From Chimaeribacter arupi (GTDB taxonomy: Bacteria > Pseudomonadota > Gammaproteobacteria > Enterobacterales > Enterobacteriaceae), in contig NZ_PJZI01000006.1 of assembly GCF_002858805.1 (NCBI RefSeq), positions 82,368 through 146,367 on the forward strand: DNA of 64,000 nucleotides, written 5' to 3'. Below, piece by piece: positions 43,261-52,800 of this stretch (its first letter is position 1; each line of letters opens with the position of its first letter). The notes under the pieces were generated by a model. That model saw only the letters and a list, made by a program, of their open reading frames with translations, searched no databases and was not told the origin of the DNA. The translations under genes and the position numbers were made by a program.

Positions 43261-44145
43261 TTATTGCCAGTGTTCAGACAGAAAATCGATGAAACAGCGA
43301 ATGCGGGGGGAAAGGTACCGGCTGGCCGGCCACAATGCCGAAAAGTGGCTCCGGCGGTCGCAATAGCCCGGCAGAATCTGGATCAGTTGCCCTTGCTTCA
43401 ATGCCTCCCTGACAACGAAATCCGGCACATAACAGATGCCCAGCCCAGACAGGGCGGCCCCCACCATGGCTTCAATATTGTTCAGCGTCAGCAGGGAGAG
43501 GGCGCTGAACTCGCCGGTGACGCGGTACGCGTTCAGATCCCATGCCTGGATCAGACCGGTGGAGGGAAAGCGGAACAGAATGCATTTGTGTGAGGGTAAA
43601 TCGTGCGGGGTGCGGGGTTCCCCATACGCCTGAAGGTATGCGGGGCTGGCACAAAGCACAAAACGGAAATGCCCCAGCGTTTTTGCCGTGAGCCGTGAAT
43701 CACCGATCTCCCCACTGCGGATGGCCACATCGAACCCTTCATCAATCACATTGACCAGCCGGTCGCTGAAATCCAGATCCAGGTCAATCCCTGGGTAACG
43801 CTGCGTAAACGCCGGCAGCAGCGGCAGCATCAAGCGATAGCCGATCACCGGAAATGAGACCCTGAGGGTGCCGGTGGGGTGGCTCACGGCGGTGGTGAGT
43901 TCCGCTTCAGCCTCACGCAACTGCTCAAGGATAGACTGGCAGCGAGCCAGGAGCGTCGCCCCTTCCGCCGTCAGGCTGACGCTGCGGGTGCTGCGGTTAA
44001 AGAGCCGCACGCCGAGTTTTTTCTCAAGCCTCGCCACATTTTTCCCAACCGCAGAGGCTGAAATGCCTAATGTCCGCGCAGCCTGAACAAAGCTGAGCGT
44101 TTCTGCGGTGCGGACAAAGGAAGTCAGTGAAGTGAAGCTGTCCAT
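43261..44145 (-). CDS. LysR-family regulator
   Basis: The 294 residues carry a LysR helix-turn-helix (FVQAARTLGISASAVGKNVARLEKKLGVRLFNRSTRSVSLT) and effector domain (GTLRVSFPVIGYRL, DLDFSDRLVNVIDEGFDVAIRSG). It is divergent from the DHA2 exporter at 44257, the likely target. Confidence 0.88.
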   Translation of the reverse strand: MDSFTSLTSFVRTAETLSFVQAARTLGISASAVGKNVARLEKKLGVRLFNRSTRSVSLTAEGATLLARCQSILEQLREAEAELTTAVSHPTGTLRVSFPVIGYRLMLPLLPAFTQRYPGIDLDLDFSDRLVNVIDEGFDVAIRSGEIGDSRLTAKTLGHFRFVLCASPAYLQAYGEPRTPHDLPSHKCILFRFPSTGLIQAWDLNAYRVTGEFSALSLLTLNNIEAMVGAALSGLGICYVPDFVVREALKQGQLIQILPGYCDRRSHFSALWPASRYLSPRIRCFIDFLSEHWQ

Positions 44146-44256
44146 GGATTATAAACTTTTTGTCTTTAAAGAAGGGATCCCCAGTCTATTTATCCCGCCT
44201 GACCTCTGCAATAGCATGGCCGCTATCTGCTCCCTTTTTCAGGCAAAGGCACCCCC

Positions 44257-45762
44257 ATGATACGATTTCGCTTTTCTTCCCCGCACATTGCCGCCGCCCC
44301 GGTATTTTTAGCGGCAATGCTGTTACCGCTGAGCTTTACCGGTGGGGTGGTCACGACCCCTGCAATCGGCCATGAACTGGGAGGAAGCCCCGCTTCTCTG
44401 GCGTGGCTGACCAATGGGTTTATGCTGACGTTCGGCAGTTTCCTGCTGGCGGCCGGTGTGGCGGCCGATCTCACCGGCAGAAAACGGGTGCTGATCGGCG
44501 GGCTGGCCCTGTTTACCCTGAGCTGCCTGCTGATTTATCCGGCGGGCAGCACCCCCGTGGCCGGTGCGCTCAGGGCGGTGCAGGGTATGGCGGCCGCCAT
44601 GACCTTGGCCGGCGGCAGTGCGGCACTGGCCCGGCTGTATGACGGCCCCGCCCGGGCCCAGGCGTTCAGTCTGCTCGGCACCCTGTTCGGGGCGGGGCTG
44701 GCCTTCGGGCCGCTGGTCACCGGCACCATCACCGATCTGTCTGGCTGGCGCGGGGTATACCTGATGCTGGCGCTGCTGTCAGGAATCGCTTTGCTGACCG
44801 GGGCGCTTTTTCTGCCGGGTTCGGCAAAACCGCCCCGGCAAAAAACCGACATCGCCGGGATTGTCCTGTTTAGTACGGCCCTGATCCTGTTCACCCTGGG
44901 GATCATGCTTATCCCGGATCAGGGGCTTTTCTCCCCTGGTGTGATCGGCGTGTTTACCGCGTTTATGCTATTTACCGCAGGGTTTGTTATACGCTGCCAA
45001 CGCGCAGAGCATCCTGTGTTTGAGCTTTCCCTTTTACGCCATCCACGTTTTGCCGGGGTGTTGCTGCTGCCGGTGGCCACCTGCTACTGCTACGTGGTGC
45101 TGCTGATTATTCTTCCCCTGCGTTTCATGGGCGGTGAGGCCTTCAGTGAAACAAAAAGTGCGCTCTTTCTGCTGGCGCTGACGGGGCCGATGCTGGTCTT
45201 GCCTTCATTGGCTGCGTTTCTGACCCGGTGGCATACGCCCGGCATTATTTCTGTCATCGGGTTGGGGGTCTCCACGGCGGGGCTGCTGTTGCTGAGCCAG
45301 GTCATGCAAAGCGATAACAGCGCCATGCTTATTCTGGCGATGTTTATCACCGGTGCAGGCGCGGCGCTGCCCTGGGGGCTGATGGATGGGCTGGCCGTCT
45401 CTGCCGTGCCTGTTGAGAAGGCCGGCATGGCTGCGGGGTTATTTAATACGGTGCGGGTCGCGGGGGAGGGCATTGCGCTGGCCGTCGTCATGGCATTTCT
45501 GGCGATGGTTAATCAGCGGGAGCTGATGGGGGACGTCACCGGCTATCCGCCGGGGGCCATCAAACACGCGGCCACCTGGCTGGGCGGCGGCAATGTTGAA
45601 CAGGCTGCCCGGCTGCTGCCGGCGGTGCCCCGGCAGGTACTGATGGCCACGTATAACCACGCCTATAGCCTGCTGTTTTATGGCCTGTCGGTGATTACTT
45701 TGCTCTCTGCGTGGGGCGTGTGGAAGACTGTGATCCAGCAGAAAGAGCAACCCATGATGTAA
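44257..45762 (+). CDS. MFS multidrug exporter, DHA2 (14-helix) type
   Basis: The 501 residues form about fourteen hydrophobic segments. LTNGFMLTFGSFLLAAGVAADLTGRKRVL is the TM1/TM2 signature, and GLAFGPLVTGTITDLSGWRGVYL the TM5 motif-C region. It is divergent from a LysR regulator with 111 bp between. It probably exports a toxic compound or solvent by proton antiport. Confidence 0.87.
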   Translation: MIRFRFSSPHIAAAPVFLAAMLLPLSFTGGVVTTPAIGHELGGSPASLAWLTNGFMLTFGSFLLAAGVAADLTGRKRVLIGGLALFTLSCLLIYPAGSTPVAGALRAVQGMAAAMTLAGGSAALARLYDGPARAQAFSLLGTLFGAGLAFGPLVTGTITDLSGWRGVYLMLALLSGIALLTGALFLPGSAKPPRQKTDIAGIVLFSTALILFTLGIMLIPDQGLFSPGVIGVFTAFMLFTAGFVIRCQRAEHPVFELSLLRHPRFAGVLLLPVATCYCYVVLLIILPLRFMGGEAFSETKSALFLLALTGPMLVLPSLAAFLTRWHTPGIISVIGLGVSTAGLLLLSQVMQSDNSAMLILAMFITGAGAALPWGLMDGLAVSAVPVEKAGMAAGLFNTVRVAGEGIALAVVMAFLAMVNQRELMGDVTGYPPGAIKHAATWLGGGNVEQAARLLPAVPRQVLMATYNHAYSLLFYGLSVITLLSAWGVWKTVIQQKEQPMM

Positions 45763-46025
45763 CAATCAGCCCCCGGCATCACCCAGCCGCCGGCTGGCAG
45801 AAAAATTTGCGTTAGTGAAAAATAGTCACGCAGTGTGCACAACTTAAGCCAAATATGACAATAAATGAGCATCTTTGTGTGAAAGTAATTCCAAATACAT
45901 ATTTAGTTAACTTTTAAATCATCAAAACATCCAGTTCAGCCTTAGTAGATCGATTTACTGTCACAATTCTCACGGTATTATCTGCCCGCAAAACACAGAG
46001 CAATTTTAAACAGGGCTATATCATA

Positions 46026-47177
46026 ATGTTAACAACTAAGCGCAAACTCTCCCTGGCCGTTGGCCTGGGGCTGTTAATGGGCAGTACTTCTTTTGTGACG
46101 CACGCTGAAGTCACCTTAATCAAACAAGACCCACAGGCCGGTGACCCATTAAGCCGCCTGAACTTCACCGTGGGCGGCAGCATCCGTCCGCAATTCAATA
46201 ACATGACCGGCGGCGGCGATAACGGCTCCTACAAGCGTAACGGCTTTGACGGCGGCACCCGTTTCCGTTTCCTGGCAGATTACTATCTGTTTGATGATGT
46301 CAGCTGGGTCGGTTATTACGAACTGGGCGTGAACATCCCTAAACTGTTCGACTGGGAAAACCACTACGCTGACAACGCGCATGACACCAGCCGCCGTATG
46401 CTTTACACCGGTTTCCAGAGCAAAACCTGGGGTAAACTCACCTTTGGTCAGCAAAACAGCGTTTATTACGATGTGGTCGGCTCTAAGACCGATATCTGGG
46501 ACTATGACATGCTGGCCCAGGCACCGGGCAACGGCATCAACGGTGACTACGACGGCTCCTACCGTTCACGCCAGATGCTGAAATACAAAAACACCTTCGG
46601 CAGCACCGATGTGTATGCTTCCTACCTGTTTGAAGATGACGAATACCTGCCGGGCAACGGCCTGCGCTACAAGCGCAAAGGCGGCGGCTCACTGGGGGCG
46701 GAATACCACTTCACCAAAGACCTGAGCTGGGGCGCGGCCTGGAACTACACCCGTGCCGACATGCGTGACCACGGCACCGGCGAGTCGAAAACTTACGACC
46801 AGAACATCTACGGCACCTCCCTGAGCTGGAAACCGGACAACTGGACCTTCGTGTTCGGCGGCGGTTACTACCAGAACTTCCTGACCACCAAACAGGTGGA
46901 CGTGGACAACTACTTCGCCGGTGATGCCTGGGGTATCGAATACCTGGCGGGTTACACCTTCCCGGTGGCGCAGTACGGGCTGAAGTCTGTGATGCCGTAC
47001 GCGATGGGTGACCGTCTGGAGTACGTGAACGGCCGTGATTACCAGCGAATCGACAACGGCGTGGGGATCACCTTCCAGCTCGACTACGGCTTCCGCGTGG
47101 ATTACGAGCACGTCTTCACGTCCAGCACCGACAACCTCGGCGACATGAACGTGGTGCGCCTGCGTTACGACTTCTGA
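46026..47177 (+). CDS. outer-membrane general porin
   Basis: The 383-residue protein has a signal peptide (LSLAVGLGLLMGSTSFVTHA, cleaved near residue 27). A 16-strand beta-barrel sequence of alternating aromatic residues follows, with KLTFGQQNSVYYDVVGSKTD in the constriction-loop region and a terminal Phe (VVRLRYDF) needed for BAM assembly. It is a trimeric-porin-type channel. The upstream 260 bp are AT-rich. A clear terminator follows. Confidence 0.85.
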   Translation: MLTTKRKLSLAVGLGLLMGSTSFVTHAEVTLIKQDPQAGDPLSRLNFTVGGSIRPQFNNMTGGGDNGSYKRNGFDGGTRFRFLADYYLFDDVSWVGYYELGVNIPKLFDWENHYADNAHDTSRRMLYTGFQSKTWGKLTFGQQNSVYYDVVGSKTDIWDYDMLAQAPGNGINGDYDGSYRSRQMLKYKNTFGSTDVYASYLFEDDEYLPGNGLRYKRKGGGSLGAEYHFTKDLSWGAAWNYTRADMRDHGTGESKTYDQNIYGTSLSWKPDNWTFVFGGGYYQNFLTTKQVDVDNYFAGDAWGIEYLAGYTFPVAQYGLKSVMPYAMGDRLEYVNGRDYQRIDNGVGITFQLDYGFRVDYEHVFTSSTDNLGDMNVVRLRYDF

Positions 47178-47210
47178 TGCCTGTTCCCCGGTGCCTGCCG
47201 GGGAATACCA

Positions 47211-47237
47211 AAAGCGCGCGCCCTGCGCGCTTTTTTT
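47211..47237 (+). terminator. rho-independent terminator of the porin gene
   Basis: AAAGCGCG (47211-47218) pairs with CGCGCTTT (47226-47233), followed by TTTT. Confidence 0.9.
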
Positions 47238-47348
47238 GAGCAATGCCGACTTCCCCGCAGTTTCTTAACCCGATCAGCAAAATCGTCTGTAGCTTTTTCA
47301 CGCCGGGCCGATATTAACCTCGATCATTAATCACACCGGTAAATCACC

Positions 47349-48893
47349 ATGAAAATCTCAACACGCCTTGCGGCTGGATTCGGCCTGTTGGCCCTGCTGC
47401 TGGTGCTCTGCGCCGGGGTAGCTGTCAACGCCCTGAACCACGCCCAGGACGGCATGAACGACGTGGTTAACGTCAAAATGAAAAAGTACAAACTGGCGCT
47501 GGATATGCGGGACAGCGTGCGGGACATCTCGATTGCCGTGCGTAACCTGGCGCTGCTGACCGACCCGAAAGAGATGGCGCCGGAATGGGAACGGGTGCAG
47601 ACCCAGAAGCGCCTGTTTATCAAAAACCGGGAGGAGATGGCCCGGATGATGGAAATTGACTCCGTGCCCGCCGGGCGCGAAGCCTTCCGCAAGATCCTGG
47701 AAGCCGAAGGCCCGGCGATGGCCGGCTTTGAGAAAGCGGGGCAGCTTGGGCTGCAAAACCTGCAGGAGGAAACCACCACCTACCTGATGAACGTCTCCCG
47801 ACCGGCGCAGCGGACGCTGCAAAATGCGCTTAACGCCATGACGGAAGTCCAGCTGAAAAACGCCCAGCGTGCCGTGGCAGAGAGCAGTGATGAGAGCCGC
47901 CAGGCCAGTCTCTTCCTGGCGGTGATGGCCGTGGTCTCGTTACTGCTGGCTGCCGGTGTCGGGTACATGACCGTGCGGGTGCTGACGCGCCAGCTGGGCG
48001 GTGAACCGGCGCAGGCACAGGCGCTGGCCGCCGCGATTGCCGACGGCGACCTGACCTCCACCGTCGTGCTGCGCCCCGGTGACAGCAGCAGTATGCTGGC
48101 TTCGCTGGCCCTGATGCAGACCCGGCTGGGTGAGATTGTGTCGCAGATTAAAGAGACCTCCGCCTCAGTGGCGCTGGCCTCAGATGAAATCGCCCGCGGG
48201 AACACCGAGCTTTCTGCCCGTACCGAGCAGCAGGCCGCCGCCTTGCAGGAGACGGCCGCCAGCATGGAGCAGCTCACCGCGACGGTGAAAAGCAATACTG
48301 CCGGTGCCACCCACACCGCCGGTGCCGCGCGTGAAACCGCCTCCCTGGCGAGCCACGGCGAGGAGAGTGTGCGCAAGATGACCCAGACGATGGCGGACAT
48401 CTCCCTCAGCGCCGCGAAAGTGCAGGACATCACCAGCACTATCGAGGGCATCGCCTTCCAGACCAACATCCTGGCGCTGAACGCCGCGGTGGAAGCGGCC
48501 CGTGCCGGTGAGCAGGGCCGCGGCTTTGCGGTGGTGGCAGGCGAGGTACGCACGCTGGCACAACGCAGCGCCACTGCCGCCCGTGACATCAAAGGGCTGA
48601 TTGAGGAGGCCACCGTGCTGGTGCAGGAGGGGGTGAACGTCGCTGACGGCACCGCCACCAGCATCATGAACGTGGTAGGCCGGGTGAACGAGCTGGCCGA
48701 CTCGATGGATGAGATCGCGCTGGCGTCGAACGAGCAGATGCAGGGCATCTCTCAGGTCAACGTGGCGGTCAGCCAGATGGACGGCGTCACGCAGAGCAAC
48801 GCCACGCTGGTGGAAGAGTCCACAACGGCCTCCCAGTCCCTGGCGGAGCAGGTGCACGCCCTGCGCGGCATGGTGGAGACCTTCCGCGTATAA
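47349..48893 (+). CDS. methyl-accepting chemotaxis protein
   Basis: The 514 residues include TM1 (LAAGFGLLALLLVLCAGVAV), a four-helix-bundle sensor with helices resembling 4HB_MCP, TM2 (LFLAVMAVVSLLLAAGVGYM), a HAMP domain, and the signalling domain with the conserved hairpin IEGIAFQTNILALNAAVEAARAGEQGRGFAVVA. The C-terminus lacks the NWETF receptor-tail pentapeptide, so it would be adapted with help from other receptors. The ligand is unknown. Confidence 0.93.
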   Translation: MKISTRLAAGFGLLALLLVLCAGVAVNALNHAQDGMNDVVNVKMKKYKLALDMRDSVRDISIAVRNLALLTDPKEMAPEWERVQTQKRLFIKNREEMARMMEIDSVPAGREAFRKILEAEGPAMAGFEKAGQLGLQNLQEETTTYLMNVSRPAQRTLQNALNAMTEVQLKNAQRAVAESSDESRQASLFLAVMAVVSLLLAAGVGYMTVRVLTRQLGGEPAQAQALAAAIADGDLTSTVVLRPGDSSSMLASLALMQTRLGEIVSQIKETSASVALASDEIARGNTELSARTEQQAAALQETAASMEQLTATVKSNTAGATHTAGAARETASLASHGEESVRKMTQTMADISLSAAKVQDITSTIEGIAFQTNILALNAAVEAARAGEQGRGFAVVAGEVRTLAQRSATAARDIKGLIEEATVLVQEGVNVADGTATSIMNVVGRVNELADSMDEIALASNEQMQGISQVNVAVSQMDGVTQSNATLVEESTTASQSLAEQVHALRGMVETFRV

Positions 48894-48915
48894 AGCGACT
48901 TTCTGCGTATCAATC

Positions 48916-48947
48916 AAAAAGCGGTGGCGATCCCACCGCTTTTTTTA
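48916..48947 (+). terminator. rho-independent terminator of the chemotaxis gene
   Basis: AAAAAGCGGTGG pairs with CCACCGCTTTTT across GCGATC, with more T residues following. Confidence 0.92.
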
Positions 48948-49058
48948 TTTCCCCGCTTTGCCCCTTTTACGATCGCCTCACTAAAACGCACCCCATGCTG
49001 GCATTCACGCGCTGAATAGGGTAGTCATTACTGGCACCAGCAACGAAGGGAGAGAGCG

Positions 49059-49472
49059 ATGCATTCACATCCGATACGGCAGATCATCGAAGCCTGTGAC
49101 CAGGCGATCTCTGCGAAAGCGTTTGATGCGCTGATGGCGCACTACGCAGAAGACGCCGCGCTGGTGGTGAAGCCGGGCATGGTCGTACGGGGGAAAGAGA
49201 ACATCCGGAACGCGTTTATCGCTATCTCAGACTACTTTCAGGGGCAGCTGGTGGTGGAACAGGGCGGGATGCAGGTCATTGAGGGCGCAGACAATGCCCT
49301 GGTGATTATGGAAACCCTGCTGCGCTTTCCGGACGGGCAGGGCGGCACGGTGGAAACCACCCGGCGTGCGACCTACGTCTTCCGGCAGGAGCATGACGGC
49401 CGCTGGCTATGCACAATCGATAACTCCTACGGGACATCCCTGCTGGACGCTGCGCCGGGCGGCGCGTTATAG
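49059..49472 (+). CDS. SnoaL/DUF4440-like nuclear transport factor 2 fold protein
   Basis: The 137 residues fit the NTF2/SnoaL-like fold: an N-terminal helix ([41 protein letters not shown]) and later beta strands ([24 protein letters not shown]). Members are often ketosteroid-isomerase-like or of unknown function. Its stop overlaps the convergent GNAT gene by 6 bp. Confidence 0.8.
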   Translation: MHSHPIRQIIEACDQAISAKAFDALMAHYAEDAALVVKPGMVVRGKENIRNAFIAISDYFQGQLVVEQGGMQVIEGADNALVIMETLLRFPDGQGGTVETTRRATYVFRQEHDGRWLCTIDNSYGTSLLDAAPGGAL

Positions 49473-49889
49473 CAATTCCGGCTTGGTCAGGTAGTGCCGC
49501 TGGATGCCCGGTTCAGGGAAATCGGGCAAAGACATCTGCAGCAGATAACCCTGTTTCACATAGAAGGGCAGGGCCTGAAAGCTGAAGGTATCCACCAGCG
49601 CATGGCGGCACCCTGTGCGCACGCCTTCCTGTTCCGCCAGCGCGACCAGCTGACTGCCCAGGCCGGTGCCTCTGAGGTGTTCGCTCACCCAGAGGTAATC
49701 GATACAGAGCCAGACCCCTTTTCTTGACGCAATCAGGCCGCCCGTCATGTCACCGGCGTCATTCCTGGCATAAACACCAAATTGCCCCCAATCGCGGGTG
49801 TCAATGAATTGGCGGTTGTAGCCCCGTAGCCCGCTAAAAAGTGCTTCCCTGTCGGTGTCTGTGACCTCAGGGACGACGGTCAGTTTCAT
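49467..49889 (-). CDS. GNAT-family N-acetyltransferase
   Basis: The 140-residue protein has the acetyl-CoA loop in [19 protein letters not shown] and a C-terminal [17 protein letters not shown], as in small GNAT enzymes. The acceptor is unknown. Distinct from the GNAT at 33511. Confidence 0.85.
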   Translation of the reverse strand: MKLTVVPEVTDTDREALFSGLRGYNRQFIDTRDWGQFGVYARNDAGDMTGGLIASRKGVWLCIDYLWVSEHLRGTGLGSQLVALAEQEGVRTGCRHALVDTFSFQALPFYVKQGYLLQMSLPDFPEPGIQRHYLTKPELL

Positions 49890-50058
49890 GCTTTATGCCT
49901 TTTTCTGAGAGTAATGATTTAATATCAAAGCGTTAAGCAGGTTTGTCAATGTGCCGGGCAGGGATAACCGGGGTTATCCGGCACACTTAGGTTACAAGGC
50001 ATCCCGGCTTGAGGTTGAACATAGCGCCAACATCTCCACTTAATGCGGAAAAAATGTC

Positions 50059-50787
50059 ATGACATGGTTCAGTCAGCAGGGGTTTGAGGTGCGTCTGGAG
50101 TGGGGCTTACCGGCGGTGGAGTATCTCGCCGGTGAGGCGGACTGCGCGGTGGTCGTGGATGTGATGTCATTTTCAACCTGCGTCAGCCTGGCGGTGGATA
50201 ACGGTGCCCGGATTTACCCTTACCCGTGGAAAGACGCTTCTGCGCGGGAGTATGGGCTGAAGATCGGGGTGAATACCGCCGGCGTTGACCGGCGGTTCAG
50301 CGGCAAAGGGTATAGCCTGTCACCGGCGTCGATCCGCTCGATAAGCGCCGGTGAGCGCCTGATCCTCCCTTCTCCGAATGGGTCGGCCATTTCATTCAGG
50401 GCAAGGGACAAGGGGATCGCGGTGTTCAGCGGCTGCTTCAGGAACCTCGTTGCGACGGCGGAGGCCTGCGGCCACTATAAACGCATCCTGCTGATCCCGT
50501 GCGGGGAGCGCTGGCCGGACGGCAGCCTGCGCCCCTCGGTGGAGGACTACGTGGCCGCCGGCGGCATTATTACCGCATTGGGGCGCGAACAGACCTCGCC
50601 GGAAGCGCAGGCGGCGGCAGTAGCTTACCAGCATTACCGGAAACAGGGGCCTGCCCTGTTGCAGGCGTGTGCATCCGCTGCCGAGCTTCGGCAACGGGGC
50701 TTTGAAGAGGATGTCGCGCTGTGCCTGGAACTGGATGCAGGCAAACACGCGTGCCGCCTGCACGGGGATTTTTATACAGCTGCTTAA
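50059..50787 (+). CDS. ComB-like 2-phosphosulfolactate phosphatase family protein
   Basis: The 242 residues match the ComB family: VVVDVMSFSTCVSLAVDNGARIYPY near residue 33, LILPSPNGSAIS near 102, and VFSGCFRNLVATAEAC. In archaea ComB removes phosphate from 2-phosphosulfolactate in coenzyme M synthesis. Enterobacteria do not make coenzyme M, so the substrate here is probably different. It is a single gene. Confidence 0.85.
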   Translation: MTWFSQQGFEVRLEWGLPAVEYLAGEADCAVVVDVMSFSTCVSLAVDNGARIYPYPWKDASAREYGLKIGVNTAGVDRRFSGKGYSLSPASIRSISAGERLILPSPNGSAISFRARDKGIAVFSGCFRNLVATAEACGHYKRILLIPCGERWPDGSLRPSVEDYVAAGGIITALGREQTSPEAQAAAVAYQHYRKQGPALLQACASAAELRQRGFEEDVALCLELDAGKHACRLHGDFYTAA

Positions 50788-50820
50788 AGCAGCCATTTCC
50801 CTTTATTGCCTGTGCTTTCC

Positions 50821-51621
50821 TCAGCCGTTATCCCGGAAGGCCGGGTAAAGGCTCATGCCGCCATCCACAAACAGGGTGGTGCCGTGCACATAATCTGACA
50901 GATCGCTCGCCAGCCAGACCACCGCATTCGCCACATCCTCCGGCGCGCCGACGCGGCCGTAAGGGATCAGCTCCAGCACTTTCTCCCCGGCCTCGCCTTG
51001 CAGCGTCTCTTCATTGATCGCTGTTTTGATCGCGCCGGGGGCGACGGCGTTCACCCGGATGTGCTCCTCGCCCACTTCCTGCGCGATGCTTCTCATCAGC
51101 AAATCAATGCCGCCTTTCGACGCGGCATAATTGACATGCCCCGCCCAGGGGATCACCTGATGCACTGAGCTCATGTGGATGATTTTCCCCCTGGCACGGC
51201 TCAGCGCAGCATTGGCCTCCTGTCGGCGGAACTGGCGCAGCGCGGCGCGCGCGCAGAGAAATTGCCCGGTCAGGTTGACGTCAATCACCTTATTCCAGTC
51301 CGCCAGCGTCATCTCACCGACAGGCGCATCTTTTTGCAGCCCGGAGTTGGCCACCAGAATATCCAGCCTGCCGAAGGCATTAATCGTCTGGTCAAAGAGC
51401 GCCTCCACGTCCGCCTCGCGGGAGACGTCGCCCCCTACGGCGATGGCCTGCCCACCGCGCTCGCGAAGGCGGGCAGCCAGTGACTCTGCGGGTTCCTGCT
51501 GGCTGTGGTAGTTAATCACCACCGCCGCCCCGGCCTGTGCCAACGCCTCAGCGCAGGCGTAACCCAGGCCGGAACTGGCCCCGGTGACTAACGCCACCTG
51601 TTTTTCAAGTGATACGATCAT
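50821..51621 (-). CDS. SDR-family dehydrogenase, glucose 1-dehydrogenase-like
   Basis: The 266-residue SDR has TGASSGLG near 14, VANSGLQKDAPVGEM, HMSSVHQVIPWAGHVNYAASKGGI (Ser, Tyr, Lys catalytic set), IPYGRVGAPEDVANAVVWLASD and a final FVDGGMSLYP. It most resembles bacterial glucose 1-dehydrogenases. The substrate is inferred. No operon partner. Confidence 0.86.
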   Translation of the reverse strand: MIVSLEKQVALVTGASSGLGYACAEALAQAGAAVVINYHSQQEPAESLAARLRERGGQAIAVGGDVSREADVEALFDQTINAFGRLDILVANSGLQKDAPVGEMTLADWNKVIDVNLTGQFLCARAALRQFRRQEANAALSRARGKIIHMSSVHQVIPWAGHVNYAASKGGIDLLMRSIAQEVGEEHIRVNAVAPGAIKTAINEETLQGEAGEKVLELIPYGRVGAPEDVANAVVWLASDLSDYVHGTTLFVDGGMSLYPAFRDNG

Positions 51622-51832
51622 GTACGCTCCTTCCGGTTTCAGGTTCTGCTGACCCTCGCTTTTCAGGCCACCTGTTTATGATAGTGGGCTTCGTTAACCT
51701 TACGCGCTGAAATGGCGTAAATCTGGCTGCCTGCCGCCGCGAAATGGTTGCTTAGCCTATTATTAATTACAACATACTTTAGCCTACTCATTATTCCACT
51801 TTAGCAATAGCGTCATCAGCAGGTACAAAGCC

Positions 51833-51868
51833 AGGCACGGCCACAAAGCAGCCTGGCCGTGCCTTTTT
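51833..51868. terminator. hairpin with T run between two SDR genes
   Basis: AGGCACGGCCA (51833-51843) pairs with TGGCCGTGCCT (51854-51864) and is followed on the plus strand by TTTT. It lies just after the stop of the minus-strand SDR at 51876. Confidence 0.75.
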
Positions 51869-51875
51869 GCCGGGA

Positions 51876-52643
51876 TTATAAAAACATACCGCCGGATGCC
51901 TCGATGCGCTGGGCATTGACCCAGCGGCCTGCCTCAGAGAGCAGGGCGGCGATCAGCGGCCCGATGTCCTCCGGCACGCCCGCCCGGCCCAGCGCGGTGG
52001 CCCCGGCCACAAACGCGTTAACCTCCGGGTTGTCGCGTACCCGCCCGTTGCTGAAATCGGTCTGGATTGCGCCCGGTGCCACCGTGTTTACTGTGATGCG
52101 CCTCGGCCCCAGCTCTTGCGCCTGATAACGCGTCAACACCTCAAGTGCGCCTTTCAACGCGGCATAGGGGCCGCTTTGCGGCACGCAGAAACGCGTCAGG
52201 CCGCTGGAAATGTTCACAATCCGCCCGCCGTCGTTGAGAAGCGGCAGCAGGGTTTGCGTCAGGAAAAACACGCCTTTGAAATTCACTGCAAACAGCCGGT
52301 CCAGCGCCTGTTCCGTGGTCTGTGCCAGCGTAGAGTGGTGCGCAATACCGGCATTGTTCACCAGATAATCAAGGCGATCCGCGCCCCAGCCGGTAAGCGC
52401 CTGTTGCACCGAGACGGCAAACGCGCCGAAGGTGTCACAGGCCCCGGTGTCCAGCGGCAGGGCGAGGGCGTCGGCACCCGCCTGCCGGGCGGCGTCAATG
52501 ACGTGGCGCGCCTCATCATACCGGGTGTGGTAGGTGAAAAGGCTCGATACGCCACGGGCAGCCAGCGCCAGTACGGTGCTGCGGCCGAGGCCCCGGCTGC
52601 CGCCGGTGACCAGTGCGATAGGGGAATGGGGGGTTGTGTGCAT
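51876..52643 (-). CDS. SDR-family oxidoreductase under the divergent AraC regulator
   Basis: The 255-residue SDR has TGGSRGLG near residue 14, VNNAGIAHHSTL, NISSGLTRF, and YAALKGALE (Tyr-Lys). It is divergent from an AraC regulator across 157 bp, the arrangement of YqhC-like regulators with the oxidoreductases they activate. The substrate is probably an aldehyde or ketone. Confidence 0.86.
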   Translation of the reverse strand: MHTTPHSPIALVTGGSRGLGRSTVLALAARGVSSLFTYHTRYDEARHVIDAARQAGADALALPLDTGACDTFGAFAVSVQQALTGWGADRLDYLVNNAGIAHHSTLAQTTEQALDRLFAVNFKGVFFLTQTLLPLLNDGGRIVNISSGLTRFCVPQSGPYAALKGALEVLTRYQAQELGPRRITVNTVAPGAIQTDFSNGRVRDNPEVNAFVAGATALGRAGVPEDIGPLIAALLSEAGRWVNAQRIEASGGMFL

Positions 52644-52800
52644 GATTGTTCTCCGAATCAGGGGGAAGGCTTACTCTATGCCCGGCTGCCGGGCGGCGTA
52701 ATACCTGAACCTGCCTGGTTCTTGCCTGATCCTGCCCGGCGTGGTACTTCCTGTCAGGACAGCGCAACAGGCGTTTTATGGCACCGCAACAGGAGTGAGA

